This document shows, in pieces, positions 51,714-60,000 of a stretch of DNA of 64,000 bases. The notes under the pieces were generated by a model. That model searched no databases. It was not told the DNA's origin and saw only the letters and a program-made list of their open reading frames with translations. The position numbers were made by a program, and so were the translations under genes. The stretch is from Necropsobacter rosorum (GTDB lineage: Bacteria > Pseudomonadota > Gammaproteobacteria > Enterobacterales > Pasteurellaceae). Location of the stretch: the NCBI GenBank assembly GCA_000751835.1, contig CCMQ01000003.1:248001-312000 (forward strand), given 5' to 3'. The number at the start of each line of letters is the position of its first letter. Position 1 is the stretch's first letter.

Positions 51714-52406
51714 TTATTTTCCTTGTGTGAGTTTGGTCATTAAAAAATCCAGCACCGCAAAGCTGTAATCATCATTATATAGCGTACTTGCCGTCAGCAC
51801 ATATTTGCCACCCACGATCACATAAGGGTAGGTGAACACACCGTAGTCCTCGGTCATTTTAATCGCATCACGCACTTTGGCGCGAATTTCGGCGGAAGCA
51901 TACAGTTTTTTAAATGCCTCGGTATCGACTTTCTGCGCGTTTAACCAGACAATGAGATCAGCGAAACGGGAAAGTTCGATAAAACGCTGTTTTTCCGAGC
52001 TTTCAAACAATAATAAATCCGATACCGCACCGGCCTGCAACGCCTGTAGGGTGAAAAATACCGTTGCGCCGCCACTGGCTTTTTCCGTCGCCACCGGACT
52101 TTCGAGCAAGATCACTTTATCGGCATTAATCTGGCTGTACAGGGTCAGAATATCCTGCGCCAGCGAACATACCCGGCAGTCATAATCGAAAAAGAACTGA
52201 ATCAGAATTTTTTTATCGCTGCGGGCAGGCTGCGGCAGCGGTTCCTGATAAGAAAAATAATCCCGCCCGTCTTTAAACTGTGTAATCCGCAGCGTCGGAG
52301 CCGGTTTAGCCGACTCGCCGGCCGGCGCGGAAACAGCCTGTTCCTGCTCGGCATAAGCCGCGCGGCACAGGATAACCAACATCAGCAAAAGCCCAATTCG
52401 TCTCAT
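51714..52406 (-). CDS. DsbA-like periplasmic thioredoxin-fold protein with CRVC active site
   Basis: 230 residues from the ATG at 52406 ([19 protein letters not shown] signal peptide). After an alanine/proline-rich linker (20-60) a thioredoxin fold begins; the CxxC pair is C77-R-V-C80 in [10 protein letters not shown], and a cis-proline candidate lies in [10 protein letters not shown]. DsbA proper has CPHC, so the redox behaviour may differ. Located between recJ (5 bases) and mtnN (2 bases), downstream of dsbC. Substrate unknown. Confidence 0.78.
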   Translation of the reverse strand: MRRIGLLLMLVILCRAAYAEQEQAVSAPAGESAKPAPTLRITQFKDGRDYFSYQEPLPQPARSDKKILIQFFFDYDCRVCSLAQDILTLYSQINADKVILLESPVATEKASGGATVFFTLQALQAGAVSDLLLFESSEKQRFIELSRFADLIVWLNAQKVDTEAFKKLYASAEIRAKVRDAIKMTEDYGVFTYPYVIVGGKYVLTASTLYNDDYSFAVLDFLMTKLTQGK

Positions 52407-52410
52407 TCCA

Positions 52411-54132
52411 TTAACCTGCCATAGGCTCGATATAGTCCACCAGTAATTGAATCGTGCGGTTACCGCGGTATTCGTTAATATCCAGTTTATACGCCAGTTT
52501 CGCATTTTTAATAGAAAGATCGGGATAATAGCGGGTATCCACATTAAATGCAATGGCATCCAGCAACGGGCCGCCCTGCTTCGGTTCCACCATCATTTTC
52601 AAATGGCGTTCGCCGACCAAACGCTGCTGCAACACCCGAAACTCGCCGTCGAACAAGGGTTCGGGAAACGCCTGCCCCCAAGGACCGGCCTGTTTCAGGG
52701 TTTCCGCCGTTTCCAGATTCATAAACTGCACGTTTAATTCACCGTCCGTCCATACTACCCCGCGCAGCTGCTCTTCGTCCAGCAATTCGCGCACCACCTG
52801 ATCGAAAGCATGCCGGAACGGTTCGAACAGCGCGGCCCGAATGCTAAGCCCCGCCGCCATGGCATGACCACCGAATTTCACAATCATCTGCGGGTGGCGG
52901 GCATGAATACGTTCCAGCGCATCGCGAATGTGCAAGCCTTCGATCGAACGAGCCGAGCCTTTCAGGATGCCGTCCTGATCCTGCGCAAAGGCGATAACCG
53001 GGCGGTGAAACTGATCTTTAATGCGTGATGCCAGTATGCCCAGCACGCCCTGATGCCAGTCGGCCTGATACAGCGCAATACCGAGGGGTAAATCCTGTTG
53101 AAGTGCGGTCAGATTACGGCAAATTTCCAGCGCTTCCAGCTTCATACCCTGTTCGATTTCTTTGCGGGTCTGGTTCAGACCGTCCAGCTCCAGCGCCAGC
53201 GCGCGCGCGGTCTGCATATCTTCCGCCAGCAGCAATTCCACCCCCACCGACATATTGTCCAGCCGTCCTGCCGCATTTAAACGCGGGCCGACGGAAAACC
53301 CCAGATCCGAGGCGCTGAAACGGGTAATATCCCGATTCGCCACTTCCGCCAGCGCGCGAATCCCGCAGCGGCAGCGTTCGGCGCGAATGCGTTGCAGCCC
53401 CTGATAGGCCAGAATCCGGTTATTCTGATCCAGCGGCACCACATCGGCAATGGTGCCTAACGCCACCAGATCCAGCAATTCGGTAAAATTCGGCTGCGAC
53501 AGCGCGCTGAAAATCCCTAACTCGCGCAGCTTTGCCCGCAGCGCCAGCATCACATAAAACGCCACGCCGACGCCGGCTAAGGATTTGGAAGGAAAGCCGC
53601 ATTGCGCTAAATTCGGATTCACGATAGCGTCCGCCGGCGGCAATGTCTGTGCGGGCAAATGGTGATCCGTCACAATCACCTTTACGCCCTGCTGTTTCAG
53701 AAACGCCACGCCGTCACAGGAAGAAACGCCGTTATCCACCGTGATCAGCAGCTCAACCTGCTTATCCAGCGCCGCCTGCGCCACGGCAACGCTCAGCCCG
53801 TAGCCCTGCTCAAAACGATTCGGCACCAGATAATCCACCGCGCAAAATCCCAGTCGGCGCAATGCCAGCACGGTCAGCGCGGTACTGGTGGCGCCGTCCG
53901 CATCAAAATCGCCGACTATCACAATCTTTTGTTGCGCCTCGCGCGCCCGTACCAGCAGATTTACCGCATTTTCCATACCGAGCAATAAATCCGGCGGCAG
54001 CATCGCGCTTAAAGTGCGGTCTAATTCGCGCGCGTTTTTCACCTGCCGGGCGCGATACAGCCGATCCAATAACGGATGCCCGCAGACCGGTTCGCCCTGC
54101 GGCACCAAACGACGTTGAATCACTTTATTCAC
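52411..54132 (-). CDS. recJ: Single-stranded-DNA-specific exonuclease RecJ
   Basis: 5'-3' exonuclease of the DHH superfamily. 573 residues; motifs VGDFDADGATST, VTDHHLP (the DHH-type catalytic block), GTIADVVPL, GPRLNAAGR and KFGGHAMAAGLS are all present, with the C-terminal OB fold after. It lies between dsbC and the DsbA-like gene, E. coli dsbC-recJ order. Several uptake signals lie inside it. Confidence 0.97.
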   Translation of the reverse strand: MNKVIQRRLVPQGEPVCGHPLLDRLYRARQVKNARELDRTLSAMLPPDLLLGMENAVNLLVRAREAQQKIVIVGDFDADGATSTALTVLALRRLGFCAVDYLVPNRFEQGYGLSVAVAQAALDKQVELLITVDNGVSSCDGVAFLKQQGVKVIVTDHHLPAQTLPPADAIVNPNLAQCGFPSKSLAGVGVAFYVMLALRAKLRELGIFSALSQPNFTELLDLVALGTIADVVPLDQNNRILAYQGLQRIRAERCRCGIRALAEVANRDITRFSASDLGFSVGPRLNAAGRLDNMSVGVELLLAEDMQTARALALELDGLNQTRKEIEQGMKLEALEICRNLTALQQDLPLGIALYQADWHQGVLGILASRIKDQFHRPVIAFAQDQDGILKGSARSIEGLHIRDALERIHARHPQMIVKFGGHAMAAGLSIRAALFEPFRHAFDQVVRELLDEEQLRGVVWTDGELNVQFMNLETAETLKQAGPWGQAFPEPLFDGEFRVLQQRLVGERHLKMMVEPKQGGPLLDAIAFNVDTRYYPDLSIKNAKLAYKLDINEYRGNRTIQLLVDYIEPMAG

Positions 54133-54204
54133 AGCTTCCGTTAATCCTTGTACTACAATCTGCGTTTATGCGCTTGCGTTGCAACCCGTTTCATCGGATA
54201 ACGC

Positions 54205-54891
54205 TTATTTGCCTTCCAGCGCGTCCAATAATTTCTGCGGTTCCAGATAGCCGCCGATCACCTCACCGTTTTCGGTGACAATGCTCGGGGTGCCGCGTAC
54301 GCCGAACTGCACGCCCAGTTCATAATGTTTTTTCACTCTATTCGGGGTTTTCAGCTCCTGCGGCAGGTTGCCGTTTTCCGCTTCGTTTAACGCAAACACC
54401 GGATCTTTTGCCGTCCAGATCGCTTCCATTTGTTTGGCCGTATTGTTATTCAGCCCGCTGCGCGGAAACGCCAGATAACGCACGGTAATGCCCAAATCGT
54501 TATAGTCTTTAATCTGCTGATGCAGCAGATGACAATAATGGCAGGTGATGTCCATAAATACCGTCACCGTGTGTTTCGGATTTTTAGCCGGATACACGAT
54601 CATCTCATCCTGATACGCGTTTAATTTATCCAGCAGCATTTTTCCGCTTAAATCCACCGGCCCTTTTTCCGTTAATTCGTAAAGCTGCCCCTGCAGCACA
54701 TAGCGGCCGTCGTCGGTAATATAAAATACCCCTTCGTTGGTAATCACCGTTTTTAATCCGTTAACCGGAGAGGATTTAATTTCAATGTCGGACGCGCCGA
54801 GTTTGTTTAATTGCGTTTTAATCGCCGTATCGTCGGCGTTTGCACCCCAAGACAGTAACGTCAGCGAAAGTGCGGTCAATATTTTTTTCAT
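54205..54891 (-). CDS. dsbC: Thiol:disulfide interchange protein DsbC
   Basis: Periplasmic disulfide isomerase kept reduced by DsbD. 228 residues: signal peptide (1-19, ANA end), N-terminal dimerisation domain and thioredoxin domain with active site CHYC (C117, C120) in FMDITCHYCH; GVRGTPS carries the cis-proline. CGYC is more usual in DsbC; the His is a variant. ATG at 54891 (MKKILTALSL) chosen; another ATG is directly before it. Upstream of recJ. Confidence 0.93.
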   Translation of the reverse strand: MKKILTALSLTLLSWGANADDTAIKTQLNKLGASDIEIKSSPVNGLKTVITNEGVFYITDDGRYVLQGQLYELTEKGPVDLSGKMLLDKLNAYQDEMIVYPAKNPKHTVTVFMDITCHYCHLLHQQIKDYNDLGITVRYLAFPRSGLNNNTAKQMEAIWTAKDPVFALNEAENGNLPQELKTPNRVKKHYELGVQFGVRGTPSIVTENGEVIGGYLEPQKLLDALEGK

Positions 54892-55113
54892 CATTACAAA
54901 TTCCCCTAAATGCAACATCTTAAAACTAAAAGGCGGCGGAATTTTATCATAATCGGATAAAACAAGCTAATTCGGTAAAGCACTTTTGCCGCCCGCTCAC
55001 CGCGCACGTTAAAAGACCGCACCGCCGCCAAGGAATTCGCCACCGCCTCTATTAAATTTGCACGAAATAGCATATAATCTGGCGCTTAATTCTTTTCACG
55101 GAAATCTTTTTTT

Positions 55114-56212
55114 ATGTTTGAAATTAACCCGGTTAAAAACAAAATTGCCGATCTCGCCGAGCGTACTCAGGTGCTCCGGGGGTATCTTTGACTTTGATGT
55201 AAAAGTCGAACGTTTGGAAGAAGTCAACGCCGAGCTGGAACAGCCCGATGTCTGGAACGAACCTGAAAAAGCGCAGGCGCTGGGCAAAGAGCGCGCCGCG
55301 CTGGAAGCGGTGGTCGAGACCATTAAACGGCTTGAACAGGGTTTGCAGGATGTGGACGGTTTACTGGAACTCGCCGTTGAAGCGGAAGATGAGGAAACCT
55401 TTAACGAAGCGGTCGCCGAACTGGACGAACTGGAACAACATCTCGCCAAGCTGGAATTTCGCCGCATGTTCAGCGGGCCGCATGATGGCGCCGATTGCTA
55501 TGTAGATTTACAGGCCGGTTCCGGCGGCACGGAAGCGCAGGACTGGACGGAAATGCTGCTGCGCATGTATTTACGCTGGGCGGAAAGCAAAGGCTTTAAA
55601 ACCGAACTGATGGAAGCCTCCGACGGCGATGTCGCGGGGATTAAATCCGCCACGGTGCGGATATCCGGCGAATACGCCTTCGGCTGGCTGCGCACCGAAA
55701 CCGGCATTCACCGCTTAGTGCGCAAAAGCCCGTTTGATTCCAACAACCGTCGCCACACCTCTTTCAGCGCGGTTTTCGTTTATCCGGAAATCGACGACGA
55801 TATCGATATCGAAATCAACCCGGCGGATTTGCGCATTGATGTGTATCGCGCTTCCGGCGCCGGCGGTCAGCATGTCAACCGAACCGAAAGTGCGGTGCGA
55901 ATTACGCATATTCCGAGCGGCATTGTGGTGCAGTGCCAGAACGATCGTTCGCAGCATAAAAACAAAGATCAATGTATGAAACAGCTGAAAGCGAAGTTAT
56001 ACGAAATGGAGCTGCAAAAGAAAAACGCGGAAAAACAGGCGCTGGAAGATACGAAATCCGATATCGGCTGGGGCAGCCAGATTCGCTCCTATGTGCTGGA
56101 TGACGCGCGGATCAAAGACTTGCGCACCGGCGTAGAAAACCGCAACACCCAAGCGGTGCTGGACGGCGATTTGGATCGTTTCATCGAAGCCAGTTTAAAA
56201 GCGGGACTATAA
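55114..56212 (+). CDS. prfB: Peptide chain release factor 2 (programmed +1 frameshift)
   Basis: RF2 reads UAA and UGA. The gene is split: codons 1-25 (55114-55188), in-frame UGA at 55189-55191, then frame +1 from 55190 to 56212, giving 365 residues as in E. coli. The frameshift signal is intact: CGGGGG Shine-Dalgarno-like stretch three bases before CTT TGA C. GGQ is in [14 protein letters not shown] and the stop-codon-reading tripeptide SPF in RKSPFDSN. Divergent from dsbC, followed by lysS. Confidence 0.97.
55178..55192 (+). other. prfB programmed frameshift site
   Basis: GGGGG then TAT CTT TGA C: internal ribosome-binding stretch, slippery CTT and the UGA stop with C following, the weak context needed for autoregulation by RF2. 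Confidence 0.95.
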
Positions 56213-56276
56213 GCATAACGGGCAGGGTTCGCTGTGCCCTGCCGCAATAATTTAATCTCTATTTAAGGTCATCAAC

Positions 56277-57788
56277 ATGTCACAACAACAACCTTCAGAA
56301 CTTGATTTGCACGGTGAAATGGCGGTTCGCCGTGAGAAATTAGCGGCGTTACGCCAAAAAGGCAATGCCTTCCCGAATACCTTCCGCCGCGACGCGCTGG
56401 CGCAGGATTTGCACCGCAACTACGACGACAGCGACGGTGAAAGCCTGAAAGCTCAGGACATCAACGTTAAAGTCGCCGGGCGAATTATGACCCGCCGCGC
56501 CATGGGCAAAGCCACCTTTATTACGCTACAGGATATGAGCGGACGCATTCAGCTGTATGTGGCGCGTGATAATCTGCCGGAAGGCGTGTATAAAGAAGAG
56601 GTCGGCAACTGGGATTTAGGCGATATTGTCGGCGTAAGCGGCACGCTGTTTAAAACCAAAACCAATGAACTGACGGTTAAAGTGCATGAGGTTCAGCTGC
56701 TGACCAAAGCGCTGCGCCCGCTGCCGGATAAATTCCACGGTTTAAGCGATCAGGAAACCCGCTACCGTCAGCGTTATCTGGATCTGATTTCCAACGAAGA
56801 ATCGCGCCGCACCTTTATTATTCGCTCCAAAGTGATCGCCGGCATCCGCGAATATTTTATCCATAAAGGGTTTATCGAAGTGGAAACCCCGATGCTGCAG
56901 GTAATTCCGGGCGGCGCGGCGGCGCGGCCGTTCGTCACCCATCACAACGCGCTGGATATCGATATGTACCTGCGCATCGCCCCGGAACTGTATTTGAAAC
57001 GCTTGGTGGTCGGCGGTTTTGAGCGGGTATTTGAGCTGAACCGCAACTTCCGCAACGAAGGCGTTTCCGTGCGGCATAATCCGGAATTCACCATGATCGA
57101 ATACTATCAGGCTTACGCCGATTACCACGATTTAATGGATAATACGGAAGAATTATTACGCAAACTGGCGCTGGATATTCTGGGTAGCACCAAAGTGCCT
57201 TACGGCGAATACGAATTCGATTTCGGTCAACCGTTTGAACGCATTACCATGCACGATGCGGTGTTAAAATACGGCGCGGCGCACGGTATCGTGAAAGACG
57301 ATTTATACGATCTGGCGCGCGCCAAAACCGTCGCCGCCAAGCTGGGCATTGAAGTTCAGAAATCCTGGGGCTTAGGCAGTCTGGTCAACGCAATCTTTGA
57401 AGAAGTGGCGGAACAGCATTTAATTCAACCGACCTTTTTAATGGCGCACCCGGCGGAAATTTCCCCGCTGGCGCGCCGTAACGATGACAATCCGGAAGTG
57501 ACCGATCGGTTCGAGCTGTTTATCGGCGGTCGTGAAATCGGTAACGGTTTCTCCGAATTAAACGACGCCGAAGATCAGGCGGAACGCTTTGACGCACAGG
57601 TCGCCGCCAAAGAAGCGGGTGATGACGAGGCGATGTTTAAAGACGACGATTTCGTCACCGCACTGGAACACGGGCTTCCGCCGACTGCCGGCGAAGGGCT
57701 GGGTATCGACCGCCTGGCGATGTTATTCGCCAACGCGGCATCTATCCGCGATGTGATTTTATTCCCGGCGATGAAACACAAAGGCTAA
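56277..57788 (+). CDS. lysS: Lysyl-tRNA synthetase (class II)
   Basis: 503 residues: N-terminal OB fold for the anticodon ([21 protein letters not shown]), class II motif 1 ([11 protein letters not shown]), motif 2 ([18 protein letters not shown]) and motif 3 ([12 protein letters not shown]). Follows prfB by 64 bases, the conserved prfB-lysS pair. Ends 18 bases before a terminator. Confidence 0.98.
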   Translation: MSQQQPSELDLHGEMAVRREKLAALRQKGNAFPNTFRRDALAQDLHRNYDDSDGESLKAQDINVKVAGRIMTRRAMGKATFITLQDMSGRIQLYVARDNLPEGVYKEEVGNWDLGDIVGVSGTLFKTKTNELTVKVHEVQLLTKALRPLPDKFHGLSDQETRYRQRYLDLISNEESRRTFIIRSKVIAGIREYFIHKGFIEVETPMLQVIPGGAAARPFVTHHNALDIDMYLRIAPELYLKRLVVGGFERVFELNRNFRNEGVSVRHNPEFTMIEYYQAYADYHDLMDNTEELLRKLALDILGSTKVPYGEYEFDFGQPFERITMHDAVLKYGAAHGIVKDDLYDLARAKTVAAKLGIEVQKSWGLGSLVNAIFEEVAEQHLIQPTFLMAHPAEISPLARRNDDNPEVTDRFELFIGGREIGNGFSELNDAEDQAERFDAQVAAKEAGDDEAMFKDDDFVTALEHGLPPTAGEGLGIDRLAMLFANAASIRDVILFPAMKHKG

Positions 57789-57806
57789 GCGCAACCCATC
57801 TAAAAG

Positions 57807-57834
57807 ATCGGCATCAGGGCATGCCGATTTTTTT
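57807..57834 (+). terminator. Rho-independent terminator of lysS
   Basis: ATCGGCAT-CAGGGC-ATGCCGAT then a T run. Confidence 0.9.
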
Positions 57835-57851
57835 ATCCGAAGGAGGCAATC

Positions 57852-58193
57852 ATGCACGAAATGTCCCTCTGCCAGAACATCATGGAAATTATTGAGCAGC
57901 AGCGGCAAAAACATCGGATTAGCGAAGTGACCGATATTTGGCTCGAGCTCGGTGCGCTGTCCTGTGTGGAACAAAGTGCGGTGGAATTTTGCTTTGAAAT
58001 TATGCGCAAAGACACCATCGCCGAACACTGCCGGCTGCATTTTATTCATCTGCCTGCGCTTGCCTGGTGCTGGCAGTGCCAGCAGGAAGTGGAAATCGCC
58101 GCTTATCAGGATTGCTGCCCGCGTTGTCACGGCGTGCATTTACAGCGCCACAGCGGTACCGAATTCCGAATTAAGGAAATGGCGGTAAAATAG
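57852..58193 (+). CDS. hypA: Hydrogenase nickel incorporation protein HypA
   Basis: 113-residue nickel chaperone for [NiFe]-hydrogenase maturation. MHEMSLCQNI gives the N-terminal nickel-binding Met-His2; the zinc site is C73-x2-C76 and C89-x2-C92 (WCWQC, CPRC). AAGGAGG ribosome site. It stands alone at the edge of the formate hydrogenlyase locus; other hyp genes are outside the window. Confidence 0.95.
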   Translation: MHEMSLCQNIMEIIEQQRQKHRISEVTDIWLELGALSCVEQSAVEFCFEIMRKDTIAEHCRLHFIHLPALAWCWQCQQEVEIAAYQDCCPRCHGVHLQRHSGTEFRIKEMAVK

Positions 58194-58219
58194 ACCGCAC
58201 TTAAAGATAAAACCATTCA

Positions 58220-58246
58220 GGCGGAGAACGGCAACCGCTCTCCGCC
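58220..58246. terminator. Hairpin between convergent hypA and yedF
   Basis: GGCGGAGA and TCTCCGCC pair, with an inner CGG/CCG stem and 3-nt loop; no T run, so bidirectional block or message-end stabiliser. Confidence 0.55.
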
Positions 58247-58252
58247 AGCGCT

Positions 58253-58522
58253 TTATCGCTGAATTAAATAGCGTAATTTGGTGCCGTCCTGTTCCACGCT
58301 CAATAACGTATAACCGTGGTTTTTGGTATCAATCGGAATATTATTAATAGACTGAGCGCAGTCGCTTAACAGTTCCAGAATCTCGCCCTGCTGCAACTGC
58401 GGCATGGTTTCCAGCATGACGATCGCCGGATAAGGACAAGGTTCGCCCAGCGTATCCAAAGTATAATCCGGTGTAATGTCTTTCGGATCTTTGTCTAATT
58501 TTTGTATAACGGTAAATGCCAT
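58253..58522 (-). CDS. yedF: TusA-family sulfurtransferase-like protein (YedF)
   Basis: 89 residues with the SirA/TusA core: LDTLGEPCPYPAIVMLE holds the CPxP cysteine C29 that can carry a persulfide or selenide. The N-terminal ~20 residues are an extension. Paired with the YedE-type membrane protein upstream (14-base gap), as in E. coli yedEF. Close to fdhF, which suggests a selenium connection. Confidence 0.88.
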   Translation of the reverse strand: MAFTVIQKLDKDPKDITPDYTLDTLGEPCPYPAIVMLETMPQLQQGEILELLSDCAQSINNIPIDTKNHGYTLLSVEQDGTKLRYLIQR

Positions 58523-58536
58523 CGTCAGTTCTCCTC

Positions 58537-59757
58537 TCAGTTAGCTAAGTTTATTGATGCGTTGGTAATTTTTGCTTTCGCTTTGGCTAAGAAACGCTTT
58601 TCCCACCACAGCACGGCGATTAAGCACACAATCAGCAAAGCATAATTCACCAGTAATCCGCCCACCGGGCCGAATTCTTTTAATAGATTCAGTTTTTCAT
58701 AATCCAGTGCCAGCACCGGCGCAATATCATCCCAGACATAGGCCAGCAGCGTCGAACCCGCCACATTGCCGACGCCGACCCACATAAAATGCACCTGCCC
58801 TTCCATCGAACGATACATCCAGCCGGTTTCGCAACCGCCGGCCAGTACGATGCCGAAGCCGAATAACAGTCCGCCGATAATGGCGTTCGGCCCCGCCCAC
58901 ATGATTTTCGCCGGTACGCCAAGCTGAATATAGGAAAACACGCCGATGGTGCCGGCAAGGATACCGAAAATAATCGCTTTCGCCATATAGGCGCGCCCGG
59001 TCACCCATAAATCACGGAAGGCGGAGGTAAAACAAATCTGCGCCCGTTCGATCAGCAGGCCAAACGCCAGACCGCACAACATGGCAAAGCCCAGTTTGAC
59101 GGAAGACTGCATGACATACAGCGAAGCGATAAAATACGCAAAGAACACCAGCATGCCGAGACGAAACCGCCGGCTCGCCCGTTTGGGATCGGTTTCCTGC
59201 AATTTCGCCGCGCCTTTTTTCAATTGTAACTTCACCCGGAACATCGGCAGCAGGGTAAATTTCACCCCGAAATAGGTGCCGACCGCCGTGGCAATCGTGA
59301 AAAACCAGGCATGCACCGAAAACTGCGGAATGCCGGTAAACAGCGACGCCAGATTACAGCCCATCGCCAAACGCGCGCCGAACCCCGCCAACGCGCCGCC
59401 GACCAGCGCTTGTGCAATACGCCGTTTATGCGGCTGATTGCGCCATTTGACATTATTTGCCCATAACGCCGCGGAAATACAGCCGGCGAACATGCCCAGA
59501 ATCATCACCCCGTCGATGCGGGTAAACACCGTGCCGTCCATGCCGATGATTTGATAGTAACTCCATGATGTTACATCCACGCCCAAGGCTTGCAGCATAT
59601 GCCCGCCCCAGCGGGTAAATTCACCGGTAACCGCCCAGTAAGTGCCGGTTACGCCGAAATAATAGGCCGAAATCAATCCGGCGGCGATCACCGCGGCGAC
59701 CGGATTCCAGTATTTAATTAAATAATTTTGTTTGAATTGTTGCCAAATCTCTAACAT
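58537..59757 (-). CDS. yedE: YeeE/YedE-type membrane protein (putative selenium/sulfur transporter, FdhT)
   Basis: 406 residues with ten or so membrane segments and two related halves, each with a glycine-rich cysteine motif: FGARLAMGCNLASLFTG in the first and FGIVLAGGCETGWMYRS in the second. This is the YeeE/YedE fold; the TsuA members import thiosulfate, and the subgroup next to selenoprotein genes is annotated as FdhT or selenium-related. Between yedF and fdhF here, which favours the selenium role; transport is not shown. Confidence 0.87.
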   Translation of the reverse strand: MLEIWQQFKQNYLIKYWNPVAAVIAAGLISAYYFGVTGTYWAVTGEFTRWGGHMLQALGVDVTSWSYYQIIGMDGTVFTRIDGVMILGMFAGCISAALWANNVKWRNQPHKRRIAQALVGGALAGFGARLAMGCNLASLFTGIPQFSVHAWFFTIATAVGTYFGVKFTLLPMFRVKLQLKKGAAKLQETDPKRASRRFRLGMLVFFAYFIASLYVMQSSVKLGFAMLCGLAFGLLIERAQICFTSAFRDLWVTGRAYMAKAIIFGILAGTIGVFSYIQLGVPAKIMWAGPNAIIGGLLFGFGIVLAGGCETGWMYRSMEGQVHFMWVGVGNVAGSTLLAYVWDDIAPVLALDYEKLNLLKEFGPVGGLLVNYALLIVCLIAVLWWEKRFLAKAKAKITNASINLAN

Positions 59758-59945
59758 AGGTTGTTAAATCCTAATAAAAGTTAACGATTTGCAAGAAAGG
59801 TATATGATGAAAAAACGGAAATCGGGTTCCACGACCCATTTGATTTGATCATTTCCTATACACAAGACTTGCGATATATCAATGAATGCTGTGAGGCAGG
59901 AGGGATTATAACCAAATTTGCGCGACGGGAAAATAACCCGTTTGG

Positions 59946-59976
59946 AAAAAATCGGGCGAACCCTCAAGTCCGCCCG
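59946..59976 (-). terminator. Rho-independent terminator of fdhF
   Basis: On the minus strand CGGGCG and CGCCCG pair across a 12-nt loop and are followed by ATTTTTT, 25 bases beyond the fdhF stop codon. The rest of the 243-bp gap (59758-60000) has no recognised gene. Confidence 0.85.
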
Positions 59977-60000
59977 TCACAGGTTGATCAATTGATGCCG

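Noticed and set aside
55058-55190. Unbroken prfB frame starting at 55058
   Set aside because: Its N-terminus matches nothing in RF2; the true start at 55114 plus the programmed frameshift gives the family sequence.
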